This document shows positions 37,044 to 46,845 of a stretch of DNA of 64,000 bases, piece after piece. This DNA is from Rhizobium subbaraonis. Lineage in GTDB: Bacteria > Pseudomonadota > Alphaproteobacteria > Rhizobiales > Rhizobiaceae. Made by a program: the position numbers and the translations under genes. The stretch is taken from NCBI RefSeq assembly GCF_900220975.1, contig NZ_OBQD01000013.1, positions 62,001-126,000 of the forward strand. Direction: 5' to 3'. The notes below the pieces were generated by a model. That model was not told the origin of the DNA. It searched no databases and saw only the letters and a program-made list of their open reading frames with translations. Numbering within the stretch: the stretch's first letter is position 1; each line of letters starts with the position of its first letter.

Positions 37044-37298
37044 AAAGAACCGAACGCTGATGCCCCACCATTTCGTATTAAAGCACGTTGCCCGTTACGG
37101 TCGACCGACGGCGTGTCATCTTACTTACGCCAGGCAAGCTTCGGTGACGGGCATCGCCCGCCCTCTCCGCGCACGCTGTGGTAAGCCGGAAACAGCTGAA
37201 AGAGTGCTATAGTGGCCATCCTTTAAATCATGCGTCGAATGGGCGCGTTCGAAGAAGCAGATTTTGCGTCATAATAGCTATCGCGATTGGAGGAAGAA

Positions 37299-37712
37299 AT
37301 GCTGACGATTGGGGACCTATCGCGTGTAACGGGCGTCAAGATTCCGACTATCCGCTACTATGAGCAGATGGGGCTGATGGCAGAAGCGGAAAGATCAGAG
37401 GGCAATCAGCGCCGCTACGGAACTCATGACCGTGATCGCCTGTCCTTTATCAAGCATGCGCGCGACCTTGGTTTCACGATCGAAGCCATCCGGGAACTTC
37501 TTGCGCTGAATGCGCATCCGGAAAGCCTGTGCGCCAACGCGCATCATATTGCCAACAGGCAATTGCAGCAGGTGCGCGATAAGATCCAGAAACTTCGTCT
37601 TCTCGAGAGGGAGTTGGACCGCATATCGGCGGGCTGTGAAGGTGATCAAATCAAGGATTGCTATGTGATCGAGTCCTTGGCGAACCACAGGCTTTGTTGC
37701 AGCGACCATTAA
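37299..37712 (+). CDS. MerR-family metal-responsive regulator (PbrR/CadR-like)
   Basis: A 137-residue MerR protein with Cys78, Cys113 and Cys121 forming the three-cysteine soft-metal site, and an extra CC pair near the C-terminus. The recognition part (GVKIPTIRYYEQMGLM) is almost the same as in the MerR at 26736. The ATG has a strong GGAGGAAGAA leader. It is 205 bases upstream of, and on the same strand as, a MerR-type promoter and a Zn/Cd/Pb ATPase gene, so it is the prime candidate to activate that promoter. Confidence 0.87.
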   Translation: MLTIGDLSRVTGVKIPTIRYYEQMGLMAEAERSEGNQRRYGTHDRDRLSFIKHARDLGFTIEAIRELLALNAHPESLCANAHHIANRQLQQVRDKIQKLRLLERELDRISAGCEGDQIKDCYVIESLANHRLCCSDH

Positions 37713-37916
37713 GGTCTTTTCACTGAGCGACATGATGCGGCGTGATATGGACGCTTGCCGCTGGAAAGGCATCTTATTCTCAATCGAGCGAGGGACCTTG
37801 GTTCTGATTTGCGATCCTATCCCGCAATCAGGCGCTAAATCCATGCGAACATTTGGAATTTCCGGCGCCTAACTGCCACCATTCGGGCGATTGCGCACGA
37901 ATGCCTTCGATTGCTC

Positions 37917-37947
37917 TTGACTCTCTAGCAGCTAGAGGTCCTATGAC
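37917..37947 (+). promoter_or_regulatory. MerR-type promoter of the P1B ATPase gene
   Basis: TTGACT and TATGAC are separated by 19 bases; the spacer CTCTAGCAGCTAGAGGTCC holds the dyad. It strongly resembles pbrA/cadA promoters and lies 28 bases before the ATG. Confidence 0.85.
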
Positions 37948-37974
37948 AACAATCCTGCGAGACAGGAGAGAAAA

Positions 37975-40257
37975 ATGACCGCTGCAGCGCGCCAGACTCG
38001 ATTCCGGATTGAGGGCATGGATTGTGCAAGCTGTGCCGCAAAAATTGATACGGCGGTTCGCCGCGTCCCTGATGTGACTGACGTCACAGTCTCGGTTGTC
38101 GCAGGCACCATGACCGTCATGCACGGCGACCGGCTCGATCTTGAGGCGTTGGCGCGCAAGGTTGGCAAACTCGGCTATAAGGCAGCGCCGATTAATCCGT
38201 CTGCGCCGGCTCTGCAGCAAAAAGAACACGCCGGATACGACCACGGGCCTGAATGCGGGCATGAGCATCATGACCATGGTCACGATCACGGCAGCGCGTC
38301 AAGCGCCGCAAATGCTCATCGATCGACCGAACGCGAACACAACGTCCTTGAAGGCATGCACGGGCACGATCATGGGCCGCAGGATGGACCATGGTGGAAG
38401 ACCTCAAAGGCGCGGTTGACCATCACATGCGGCATCGCACTGGCCGTTGCATTCCTACTGGCGCAAGTGTTCCCTGCAACCCAGCCTTGGGGCTTCCTCG
38501 TTGCCATGGCGGTAGGGCTCATTCCCATCGCACGGCGTGCGCTGTTCGGCGCGATGAACGGCAGCCCATTCACTATCGAGACTCTGATGACGGTCGCGGC
38601 GGTCGGCGCTGTCATCATCAACGCTGCTGAAGAGGCGGCGGTGGTCGTCTTTCTGTTCCTGGTCGGCGAACTGCTCGAAGGTATAGCAACCGGACGCGCG
38701 CGCGCTTCGATCCAGGCACTCGCGACCCTCATGCCAAAAACAGCCCTGGTCGAGCGAGACGGAAGCACGGAAACCGTACCCGCAGAAAGCCTTGCTGTCG
38801 ACATGATCGTTCTTGTTCGACCGGGCGACCGTGTAGCGGCTGACGGGGTCGTCCTTTCCGGAGAAAGCGCGGTCGACGAAGCTCCGGTTACGGGTGAATC
38901 TGTCCCAAAGCGCAAGGAGACCGGCGACAACGTCTTCGCCGGCACAGTAAATCAGGAGGGCGTGCTCCGGGTTCGCGTGACAGCTGCCGCAGCAGACAAC
39001 ACGATCGCTCGCATCATCGCGCTGGTCGAGGAAGCACAGGAATCGAAGGCGCCGACCGAGCGCTTCATCGACCGCTTCTCGAAATACTATACGCCCGGCG
39101 TCATGGTCGTCGCCGCGCTGATCGCGATCCTGCCCCCTCTCGTTGGAGGAGCGGAGTGGAGCACCTGGATCTACCGCGGTCTGGCGGTTCTGCTGATCGG
39201 GTGCCCCTGTGCGCTCGTCATCTCGACGCCTGCGGCAATTGCCGCGGCGCTTTCGGCCGGGGCACGGCGTGGCCTGCTCATGAAAGGAGGCGCGGTGCTG
39301 GAAAACCTGGGCAAAGTCGACCGCGTCGCCTTCGACAAGACAGGGACGCTCACTGAAGGCAAGCCAAAGGTCACGGATATTGTCAGCGTTGCGCGCGGCG
39401 AGCGGGAGACACTACGACTGGCAGCAGCGCTCGAAGCCGGTTCGAGCCATCCTCTCGCGGTCGCTATCCTCGCAGAGGCAGCCGCCAAGGGTGTTCCCGT
39501 GACGGCGGCCGCCGAAGCCGGCGCCGTGGGTGGCAAAGGTGTTGTCGGGACCGTTGACGGTGTGAAACTGTTCCTTGCATCGCCACGCGCTGCGTCAGAA
39601 AAAGTGCCGCTTGATGAGGCGCTCTCGGTCCGGATCGCGTCCCTGAATGACGAGGGCAAGACCGTCTCCGTGCTAATTGCGGACACGGAGGTGGCGGGCC
39701 TGATCGCGATGCGCGACGAACCGCGCGACGACGCCGTCGCGGGTATCGCGGCGCTACGCGAACTCGGCGCCGACGCTGTCATGCTGACGGGCGACAACAC
39801 TCGGACGGCCAAGGCCATTGCCGCGTCGCTCGGCATGGAGGCGCGCGCCGAGTTGATGCCGCAGGATAAGCAGAAGATTGTTGGCGAGATGCGCGCTCAG
39901 GGCAAATTTGTTGCCAAGGTCGGGGATGGCATAAACGACGCACCTGCGCTTGCCGCCGCCGATATCGGGATCGCCATGGGCAGCGGAACGGACGTCGCAC
40001 TGGAGACAGCCGACGCTGCGGTCCTCCACGGGCGCGTCAAGGACGTGGCCAATATGGTAGCGCTATCTCGCCTCACCATGGATAACATTTTTCAGAATAT
40101 TACCATCGCGCTCGGACTGAAGGCGGTCTTTCTCGTGACGACCGTACTCGGTGTCACGGGATTGTGGCCGGCGATCTTGGCCGACACCGGTGCAACGGTG
40201 CTGGTGACCGCCAATGCGATGCGCTTGCTCGCCTGGAAAGGCCTTCGCGATGTCTGA
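37975..40257 (+). CDS. Zn/Cd/Pb-transporting P1B-type ATPase (ZntA/CadA/PbrA-like)
   Basis: A 760-residue P-type ATPase. The N-terminal HMA domain has GMDCASC (Cys17, Cys20), followed by a His-rich linker (HEHHDHGHDHG). The membrane CPC motif at about residue 410 is followed by ALVIS, which marks the Zn/Cd/Pb subgroup, not the Cu(I) subgroup (CPCALGL). The phosphorylated Asp is about 454 in DKTGT; GDGINDAPAL is intact. It pumps divalent soft metals out of the cytoplasm and is driven by the MerR-type promoter just upstream. Confidence 0.93.
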   Translation: MTAAARQTRFRIEGMDCASCAAKIDTAVRRVPDVTDVTVSVVAGTMTVMHGDRLDLEALARKVGKLGYKAAPINPSAPALQQKEHAGYDHGPECGHEHHDHGHDHGSASSAANAHRSTEREHNVLEGMHGHDHGPQDGPWWKTSKARLTITCGIALAVAFLLAQVFPATQPWGFLVAMAVGLIPIARRALFGAMNGSPFTIETLMTVAAVGAVIINAAEEAAVVVFLFLVGELLEGIATGRARASIQALATLMPKTALVERDGSTETVPAESLAVDMIVLVRPGDRVAADGVVLSGESAVDEAPVTGESVPKRKETGDNVFAGTVNQEGVLRVRVTAAAADNTIARIIALVEEAQESKAPTERFIDRFSKYYTPGVMVVAALIAILPPLVGGAEWSTWIYRGLAVLLIGCPCALVISTPAAIAAALSAGARRGLLMKGGAVLENLGKVDRVAFDKTGTLTEGKPKVTDIVSVARGERETLRLAAALEAGSSHPLAVAILAEAAAKGVPVTAAAEAGAVGGKGVVGTVDGVKLFLASPRAASEKVPLDEALSVRIASLNDEGKTVSVLIADTEVAGLIAMRDEPRDDAVAGIAALRELGADAVMLTGDNTRTAKAIAASLGMEARAELMPQDKQKIVGEMRAQGKFVAKVGDGINDAPALAAADIGIAMGSGTDVALETADAAVLHGRVKDVANMVALSRLTMDNIFQNITIALGLKAVFLVTTVLGVTGLWPAILADTGATVLVTANAMRLLAWKGLRDV

Positions 40258-40386
40258 GCACTTGGGACATATGTCCCCGGCTGGCCACGGCCGTCTACGC
40301 CATTGAAAGCTGCCACCCCATCAAGGAACGGCGGAGGATACAATTTGTCTTTTAGTTTCGGGTATTGGGCCAATCGTGTGGTTAAT

Positions 40387-40929
40387 TCAATAAGTGCCCG
40401 CTTTTAGGTCGCTGAGGACGGCATCTATATCGATACCCACAGAGACCGGTCGGCGGACATACGCCCAGGTCTCTTCCTCGGTCAGTTGCCGCCCATCCTT
40501 CGACCTGATGCTGTAGTACCTCAGCGAGCCCGCCGGGACCAGAGTGCCGTGTTTCAGGATGGCCCTTGCCCGCAAATTCACGAACTCGAGCCCCCTACCG
40601 ATGGCATTGATCTCGTTGACCTTGCGATTCTGGTTTTCAACTCCTGCGTTTGTATATGGCTCATCGAAGTAATTGAAGATTTCGGTTCGCCAGTTGCGCA
40701 TCATCACGAACAACTCATGGAAGAACGGATGCAAATCCAGAGGTACGATTTTGGTCCAATGGCCATAGGCGGCTTGAGCCTCGGCGCGGGTCTGACTCGT
40801 GTAGAGGTCGAGGAAGTGTTCCTTCAGGATATAGGCCGCATCCCTCCGCCGAAGCGCGTCTGCCCCGATTTGCTGGTTGGCTTTAAGTGCATGCCTTATG
40901 TCATGCGCTACAATCATTTCGCCCATTGA
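40387..40929 (-). pseudogene. ISL3-family transposase, C-terminal fragment
   Basis: About 180 codons matching the C-terminal DDE part of ISL3 transposases; the diagnostic segment is EPYTNAGVENQNRKVNEINAIGRG followed by FVNLRARAILKHG. The N-terminal half is missing, and the fragment is cut by the IS66 remnant at about 40925. It marks an old insertion site at the end of the metal-ATPase segment. Confidence 0.75.
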
Positions 40930-41299
40930 GTTCTTGTCCGCCGATGATCTTGGTCGCCGGCGGGATTGGTCGGACGAAGAGAAGGTTCGGATCGTTGAGG
41001 AGAGCCTGCAAGGTTTTCGGCAAGGCTCGGCGACGGCGCGTCGATATGGATTGTCGCGGTCATTGTTAACCCGTTGGCGTCGGGAATGCCGTAGTGGCCT
41101 TCTGAGCGGTTCCGCTTCAACAGGCTTCGTGCCACTTTCGATTTCGTCGCCGGCGGCGGCATCTTGAGCCCCACGTCTCCGATCTGAGGACAACAAGACG
41201 ATCGAGATCGGCCTGCCGAACGGCCGACGGCTGACGATCCCGGCCTCGCTTGATCCGACCGTCCTTGCCCGCCTGTTGCCCGTCGTGGATGGGTCATGA
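40922..41299 (+). pseudogene. IS66-family TnpA, truncated and with in-frame stop
   Basis: The frame reads EFLSADDLGRRRDWSDEEK through LSRSLLTRWRRECR (helix-turn-helix of IS66 OrfA), then meets TGA at 41165-41167; the same frame continues with NKTIEIGLPNGRRLTIPASL to a normal stop overlapping tnpB. The usual ATG start and the left IS end are missing (ATT occupies the start position), so the element is truncated on the left and the gene is dead. Confidence 0.75.
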
Positions 41300-41730
41300 T
41301 CGCCTTTCCGGCCGGGGTGAAGGTATGGATTGCAGGCGGGGTGACGGACATGCGTTGCGGCATGAACAGCCTGGCGCTGAAGGTGCAGCAAGGTCGTGGC
41401 CGCGATCCTCATGGTGGCGAAGTCTTCTGCTTCCGAGGTCGCAAGGGTGATCTGGTCAAGGTCCTGTGGCATGACGGCGTCGGCATGTCGCTTTACATAA
41501 AGCGCCTCGAGGCCGGCAAGTTTATCTGGCCGGTCAGCCCAAGCGGCTCCGCCGTGCCCGTATCGTCGGCGCAGTTGGGCTTTCTCCTGGAAGGTATCGA
41601 CTGGCGCAACCCGCGCTGGACGCAGCGGCCTTCGAAGGCAGGCTGGTCACCTGCATTGCTCTGTTTTTGTTGGGCTTTCGACATGCGTCATGGTAGCTTC
41701 CGGCCATGGATGATGCTGCTTCGGAGATAG
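41296..41730 (+). CDS. IS66-family TnpB (Orf2)
   Basis: A 144-residue IS66 accessory protein (MIAFPAGVKVWIAGGVTDMRCGMNSLALKVQQ; YIKRLEAGKFIWP; LLEGIDWRNP). The last about 25 residues after RPSKAGW extend past the usual end of this family, suggesting a lost stop. Its start overlaps the tnpA stop (ATGA), and its end overlaps tnpC by 25 bases. Confidence 0.8.
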   Translation: MIAFPAGVKVWIAGGVTDMRCGMNSLALKVQQGRGRDPHGGEVFCFRGRKGDLVKVLWHDGVGMSLYIKRLEAGKFIWPVSPSGSAVPVSSAQLGFLLEGIDWRNPRWTQRPSKAGWSPALLCFCWAFDMRHGSFRPWMMLLRR

Positions 41731-42795
41731 CCAGACTACGCGCCGCGCTTGCAGCATCGGAAGCGCGTGCCGCCTCCGCCGAGGCCGATCTCGCGCAGGT
41801 GCGCGCCGTTGTGACGACCTCCGAGGCGATGATCCGGCACCTCAAGCTTGAGATCGCCAAAATGCGCCGCGAGCAGTACGGCCAGAGTTCGGAACGGCGC
41901 GCCCGGCTGATCGACCAGATGGAATTGCAGCTCGAAGAACTCGAGGCCGGCGCCACCGAGGACGAGATCGCCGCGGAACGCGTGGCAGCGAAGATCACAA
42001 ATGTCTCCGCCTTCGAACGCCGCCGGCCAGCCCGTAAGCCGTTTCCCGAGCACTTGCCGCGCGAACGCGTGATCATCGAGGCTCCGGCGCACTGCGCCTG
42101 TTGCGGCTCGGCCCGGATCGTGAAGATGGGCGAAGACATCACCGAGACGTTGGAGGCGATTCCGCGCCAGTGGAAGGTGATCCAGACGGTGCGCGAGAAG
42201 TTCACCTGCCGGGACTGCGAGAAGATCAGCCAGCCACCGGCACCTTTCCATGCGACCCCGCATGGATGGGCGGGACCGAACTTGCTGGCGACGATCTTGT
42301 TCGAGAAGTTCGGCCATCATCAGCCATTGAACCGCCAGGCTGAGCGCTACCCAATTGAAGGCGTCGATCTCAGCCTCTCCACGCTGGCCGATCAGGTCGG
42401 TGCCTGCGCGACGGCGCTGCAGCCGATCCATGATCTGATCCGCGCCCATGTCCTCGCCGCCAGGCGGCTGCATGACGACGACACAACCGTGCCGCTGCTG
42501 GCCAAAGGTGCAACGCGGCAGGCAGGGTTATGGACTTATGTGCGCGATGACCGTCCCTTGGCGGGCGGCGCGCCTCCTGCAGCCCTCTTCCACTTCTCAC
42601 CCGATCGCGAGAAGACCCATCCAAATCGACATCTCACCAGGTGGCATGGCACCCTGCAGGCCGATGCCTATGGTGGTTACAACGACCTCTATCGTGCCGG
42701 TCGCAGCCCCGCGCCGGTGATCAGCGCGCTCTGCTGGAGCCATGCACGCCGCAAGTTCTTCGAACTGGCAGACATCGCCGGCAACGTGCGCAAGC
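41706..42795 (+). pseudogene. IS66-family TnpC transposase, 3' truncated
   Basis: About 363 codons of the IS66 transposase: leucine-zipper coiled coil (residues 8-75), zinc-binding region (CACCGSARIV, CRDCEK), and the start of the DDE domain (DDTTVPLL, QADAYGGYNDLY, CWSHARRKFFELADIAGNVRK). The last about 160 residues of the family are missing; the frame instead continues directly into permease sequence, giving a chimeric open frame to 43274. No transposition activity is expected. Confidence 0.82.
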
Positions 42796-43274
42796 GTAGC
42801 CGTCTGCTGTTCGGGATGGCGCGCGATGGGGATCTGCCAAGGTCGCTGACAAGAACACTCGGTTCCGGCCGAAGCCCCTGGCTCGGCGCGCTGACCTATC
42901 TCGTCGTCGCGTGCGGCTTTGCCGCTGTCGGCGAGATCGAGTTCGTCGCCAGCCTATCCTCGCTGGGCGTCACGCTCGTCTTCGCGGCGATTAACATGGC
43001 AGTGATTGCGATCCGTTTCACGCAACCAGGTCTCGAACGGCCGTTCCGCCTGCCCTCGATCGCGAATGTTCCGCTGACGGCTGCACTGGGAGTCGTCTCG
43101 TCGCTTCTTCCGGCTGCACAATACGGCTGGAAGGTCTATCTAACATTCGGTGGCCCATTTCTTCTCGGCGCGGTCCCCTATGCACTCGTAAGCAGCAGGC
43201 GGGCGCGCAAAGGCACCAGCGAGGACGAATCCCGCAACCAATGTCAAGCGGAACCTATCCATGATAAGGAATAG
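42796..43274 (+). pseudogene. APC-family amino acid permease, C-terminal remnant
   Basis: About 158 codons with four hydrophobic segments resembling the last helices of amino acid-polyamine-organocation permeases (SRLLFGMARDGDLP is the family's conserved pre-helix motif; PFRLPSIANVP also fits). The gene's first half has been lost, and the remnant is in frame with the IS66 transposase upstream. It is probably not functional alone. Confidence 0.65.
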
Positions 43275-43830
43275 GAGTTCGCATTTGGTCGCCGCCGCCT
43301 TCGGATTTTCGGTTCTGGTGCCCCTGCTCGGCTATCTCTATCTCGGGTGGCTGTACGCTGCAATCTTCCTGGTCGGCTATGGCGGTGGCTTCGTCTTATG
43401 GTTGGCTGCGCCGCAGGGCGCCTCATGGGAATCCATCAGGCTCCCATACTGGCTGACGTTGTCTGCCTTCCTTTTTCTGCACAAGACCGAGGAAAATCAA
43501 ACGTCATTCTTCGAAGCCGTCTCAGCGAGAATCACCGGAACTCCGGTGCCCGAGGTCTCCGTTGATATGCTGCTGGCGCTTCTGATAATACCGGTTGGGG
43601 CGTGGTTGGCTACGCCTTCGCTCGTCTGGCGTGGCAACGCATTCGGCTACTATCTTGCGTGGACTTTTTTCGCATCGATGGGTCTGACAGAACTTGCGCA
43701 CTTCATCATGCCACTCTTAGCAAACGAGGAATATGCGTACTTCCCGGGCATGGCTAGCGTCTCTGTCGTGGCACCGCTCGCTTGGTGGGGGATGTGGCGG
43801 CTCAATGTTCATCCCCGACGATCTCGTTGA
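43261..43830 (+). CDS. HXXEE-domain membrane protein
   Basis: A 189-residue membrane protein with the FLFLHKTEEN motif (HXXEE family) between helices and later YLAWTFFASMGLTELAHFIMP. Function unknown. It overlaps the end of the permease remnant. A homologous but frameshifted copy lies at 63283-63836, sharing the HKxEE, EYLAWTFFAS and YFPGMA segments. Confidence 0.7.
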   Translation: MIRNRSSHLVAAAFGFSVLVPLLGYLYLGWLYAAIFLVGYGGGFVLWLAAPQGASWESIRLPYWLTLSAFLFLHKTEENQTSFFEAVSARITGTPVPEVSVDMLLALLIIPVGAWLATPSLVWRGNAFGYYLAWTFFASMGLTELAHFIMPLLANEEYAYFPGMASVSVVAPLAWWGMWRLNVHPRRSR

Positions 43831-44586
43831 AGTATGGGGCGCTGTGTTTCACACGACAAGGCGCCACCACAAGCACCTGCGTACAACTGCTGGGCATGGG
43901 GTAAAGCGGCTCCATCGCAATCTTGAATGAATACGTTGTCACTTGGCTCCGGACAACTGTATGGCTGCTCGGTATTTCACGATGGCCCGCTGTGCCGTTC
44001 GAAAGCCTTGGGATGACAATCGGGCAGCCGGCGCAACGTCACTCACCTCCCCGTTGCGCCCAAGCAACTCGGCGATCCGGGCCTTGACTTCATCGACCGG
44101 AACCATACTTTCACCGGTTGTTGGCCGACCGTCGCAAAACAGATGGTGAAGGCTGGAACATCGATTTTCAAGACGGCGATCAGGTGCTGACGCACTCCTC
44201 CGACGGTGGTTTGTCTAGCCCTTGGCAGCCGCGACACTGCGGCCGGCATGCTCCTCACTTCTTTCAGCAAATTACCCTGGAGCTTGAACCGCACAGGGCC
44301 ACGCCCACGGTTTGCCAATCATGCCTTCTAACGGATCGCCTCATACCCGAAACATCCTTCGCCGTTAGCGCCGTCGTCCATCCTTCGGATGTCGCAATGA
44401 CCAACCTGGCTGCAACCATATATCGCGTTCGACGAACCAATCGCTCACCTTGTCAAATGCGGAACCAAACCTGCGGCTCAAAGAAGCAATGGCCCCGTGT
44501 AAAATGCTGTTCCCGGTTTGGGATTGAGGCCGCGTAGCGTGTTATAGACAAAACCGGGCGGATGGTTATTTCTGCCCTCAAGGACA
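43831..44586. other. Gene-poor region before fbpC
   Basis: No complete gene. The only stretch with coding character is the minus-strand fragment at 43939-44159 described separately. A ribosome site (AAGGACA) for fbpC is at the right end; no iron box was seen here. Confidence 0.45.
43939..44159 (-). pseudogene. Possible C-terminal fragment of sigma-54 (RpoN-like)
   Basis: A minus-strand open stretch reads LHHLFCDGRPTTGE, then VDEVKARIAELLGRNGEVSD and finally RTAQRAIVKYRAAI before a stop. The last part resembles the RpoN box (ARRTVAKYRE) with substitutions, and the spacing to the preceding helix fits the C-terminus of sigma-54. No upstream part of the gene is present. Weak call; another helix-turn-helix protein end is possible. 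Confidence 0.3.
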
Positions 44587-45654
44587 ATGATGCGACGAGC
44601 AGCCCTCATGAGCCAGAACTGTGAAGAACTTGCCCTGCGATTGCAGGATGTCAGCCGCTCCTTTCAGGATACGCTGGCCGTATCCGGCATATCGCTCGAC
44701 ATCCGCCGCGGCGAGGTGGTCTCGCTGGTCGGCCATTCCGGCTGCGGAAAGTCCACCTTGCTGCGCATCGTCGCAGGTGTCGAAACGGCAGATAGCGGGC
44801 GGATCTTTCTCGGTGATCGCCAGGTCAACGGTCCCCGAACGTTTGTCGAACCGGAGGCGCGCAACATCGGCTTCGTCTTCCAGGACTATGCGCTCTTTCC
44901 GCACCTGACCGCGCGCGACAACATCTTTTTCGGTCTCAAGCGGCTGCCGAGGCAAGAGGCGGAGGCCCGCTTCGCCGAAGTCGTCGAGCGCGTGGGGATC
45001 CAGCACCTCATTCATCGCTTTCCGCATACCCTTTCCGGCGGTGAGCAGCAGCGCGTCGCGCTCGCGCGTGCCCTTGCGCCGCGCCCTGCCATCGTCCTGA
45101 TGGACGAGCCGTTCTCCAATCTCGACCAGGGCCTGAGGGAGAGGGTGCGCACGGAAACGCTGGCTCTCCTGAAATCGCTCGATACGACCGCGATCATGGT
45201 GACGCATGACCCGCAGGAGGCTCTTTCGGCGGGCGATCGCGTCGTGCTGATGCGGTCCGGCAGGATTGTTCAGGAGGGGTCGGCCTATGACTTGCACGAC
45301 CGTCCAAACAGCGCCTATGCGGCCGAGTTCTTCTGTGCGTTCAACAAGGTTCCGGGCGTCTATCGAGACGGAAGGCTCACCACCGCGATCGGCACCTTTT
45401 CACAGCAACTCGACCTGCGGCCGGATAGTGCCGCGACGCTGTTCATCCGGCCCCAGTCGATTGCGGTGTCGCCAGACGACGGCGACCTGCCTGCGCGGGT
45501 CGAGCAGCGCATCTTTCACGGCGAGATCGAGCAACTTGTCCTTCGGGTCCAGGGGCTGGAGGCGCCACTCAAGGTCCGGACGATGGAGCGCCTGCCCGAC
45601 GGCGTATCGGACGTCCGGATTTCCGTGCAGCCCGACCGCGTGCTGACCTTTTAA
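44587..45654 (+). CDS. fbpC: Fe(III) ABC transporter ATPase
   Basis: A 355-residue ABC ATPase: Walker A GHSGCGKST, signature LSGGEQQR, Walker B IVLMDEP, and a C-terminal TOBE-like regulatory region. With the downstream binding protein and the double-length permease it forms an FbpABC/FutABC ferric iron importer. ATG 44587 follows AAGGACA. A gap of 124 bases to fbpA holds a separate iron-responsive promoter. Confidence 0.88.
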   Translation: MMRRAALMSQNCEELALRLQDVSRSFQDTLAVSGISLDIRRGEVVSLVGHSGCGKSTLLRIVAGVETADSGRIFLGDRQVNGPRTFVEPEARNIGFVFQDYALFPHLTARDNIFFGLKRLPRQEAEARFAEVVERVGIQHLIHRFPHTLSGGEQQRVALARALAPRPAIVLMDEPFSNLDQGLRERVRTETLALLKSLDTTAIMVTHDPQEALSAGDRVVLMRSGRIVQEGSAYDLHDRPNSAYAAEFFCAFNKVPGVYRDGRLTTAIGTFSQQLDLRPDSAATLFIRPQSIAVSPDDGDLPARVEQRIFHGEIEQLVLRVQGLEAPLKVRTMERLPDGVSDVRISVQPDRVLTF

Positions 45655-45722
45655 CGCCGCGGACGGGCCGATCACGGCCCATCAAGTTTGCGTGATCCCG
45701 GCGATAAATTCCTCAGCAAACT

Positions 45723-45737
45723 TGACTAATCAAATCA
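45723..45737 (+). promoter_or_regulatory. Iron-responsive operator (RirA IRO-type box) before fbpA
   Basis: The sequence TGA-CTAATCAAA-TCA fits the rhizobial IRO consensus TGA-N9-TCA bound by RirA. It lies 41 bases before the fbpA ATG, so fbpA (and fbpB by read-through) should be repressed when iron is plentiful. Confidence 0.6.
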
Positions 45738-45778
45738 GGAAATGATGCAAGGATGTCGCGTTCTTAAAGGAGGGTCTT

Positions 45779-46801
45779 ATGAACTCGCACGCCATCCTGG
45801 CATCCACATTTCTCGCAGCTTCGCTTCTGGCTGTTCCGTCCGTTGCAGCTGCCGCCGAAATCAACGTCTACACGACGCGGGAACCGGCGCTCATCGCGCC
45901 CCTCCTCGAGGCCTACACCAAATCGACCGGCACGAAGGTCAACACCGTGTTCCTGAAGGACGGCCTTCCAGAGCGCGTCGCGTCGGAAGGCGAAAGCTCC
46001 CCTGCCGACATCCTGATGGCCGTCGATGCCGGCAACCTCGTCGACCTCGTGGACAAGGGCGTCACCCAGCCGATCCAATCCGAAGTGCTGAATGCCGCCA
46101 TCCCCGCACAGCTGCGCGACGCCGAGGGCAACTGGTTCGGCCTCTCGTACCGCGCGCGCGTCCTCTATGCTGCCAAGGATCTCGACCTGACGTCGTTCAA
46201 CTACGAGCAGCTCGCCGATCCGGCCTGGAAGGGCAAGGTGTGCATCCGTTCGGGCCAACACCCCTACAACACGGCGCTCTTCGCCGACTACATCGCCCAC
46301 TACGGCGCCGAGGAAACCGAAAAATGGCTGGCTGGCGTCAAGGACAACCTGGCGCGCAAGGCTGGTGGCGGTGACCGCGACGTCGCCAAGGACATCCTTG
46401 GCGGTATTTGCGAGATCGGCATCGCCAACACCTACTATGTCGGCCTGATGCGCTCCGGCAAGGGCGGTGAGGAGCAGGTTGCCTGGGGTGACGCGATCAA
46501 GGTCGTCCTGCCGACCTTCAAGGACGGCGGCACGCAGGTGAACATCAGCGGCGCGGCGATCGCCAAGCACGCGCCGAACAAGGACGAAGCGGTGAAGCTT
46601 CTGGAATATCTCGTCTCCGACGAGGCGCAGAAGATCTACGCCGAAGCCAACTACGAGTATCCGGTCAAGGCCGGCGCGACGACGGATCCGATCATCGCCT
46701 CCTTCGGCGAACTGAAGATCGACAACAAGCCGCTGTCCGAGATCGTGGGCCACCGTAAACAGGCCAGCGAACTTGTAGATAAAGTCGGCTTCGACAACTA
46801 A
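45779..46801 (+). CDS. fbpA: Fe(III)-binding periplasmic protein
   Basis: A 340-residue class of ferric-binding proteins (FbpA/FutA). Signal peptide to about residue 26, then EINVYTTREPALIAPLL; tyrosines in ANTYYVGL provide the usual iron ligands. ATG with AAAGGAGGG leader. It delivers Fe(III) to the FbpB/FbpC transporter. A terminator-like hairpin follows directly, which would keep its level above that of the permease. Confidence 0.9.
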   Translation: MNSHAILASTFLAASLLAVPSVAAAAEINVYTTREPALIAPLLEAYTKSTGTKVNTVFLKDGLPERVASEGESSPADILMAVDAGNLVDLVDKGVTQPIQSEVLNAAIPAQLRDAEGNWFGLSYRARVLYAAKDLDLTSFNYEQLADPAWKGKVCIRSGQHPYNTALFADYIAHYGAEETEKWLAGVKDNLARKAGGGDRDVAKDILGGICEIGIANTYYVGLMRSGKGGEEQVAWGDAIKVVLPTFKDGGTQVNISGAAIAKHAPNKDEAVKLLEYLVSDEAQKIYAEANYEYPVKAGATTDPIIASFGELKIDNKPLSEIVGHRKQASELVDKVGFDN

Positions 46802-46809
46802 GGAAACGA

Positions 46810-46837
46810 AGAAGGCGCCCATCGGGCGCCTTCTTTC
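46810..46837 (+). terminator. Hairpin between fbpA and fbpB
   Basis: A perfect 11-bp stem (AGAAGGCGCCC / GGGCGCCTTCT) with a 3-base loop and a short T-containing tail, 9 bases after the fbpA stop. It probably terminates part of the transcripts or stabilises the fbpA mRNA. Confidence 0.75.
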
Positions 46838-46845
46838 CGCACAGC

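Noticed and set aside
37975-40257. Calling the P1B ATPase a copper exporter (CopA)
   Set aside because: The CPC motif is followed by ALVIS rather than ALGLA and the linker is His-rich, which indicates Zn/Cd/Pb.
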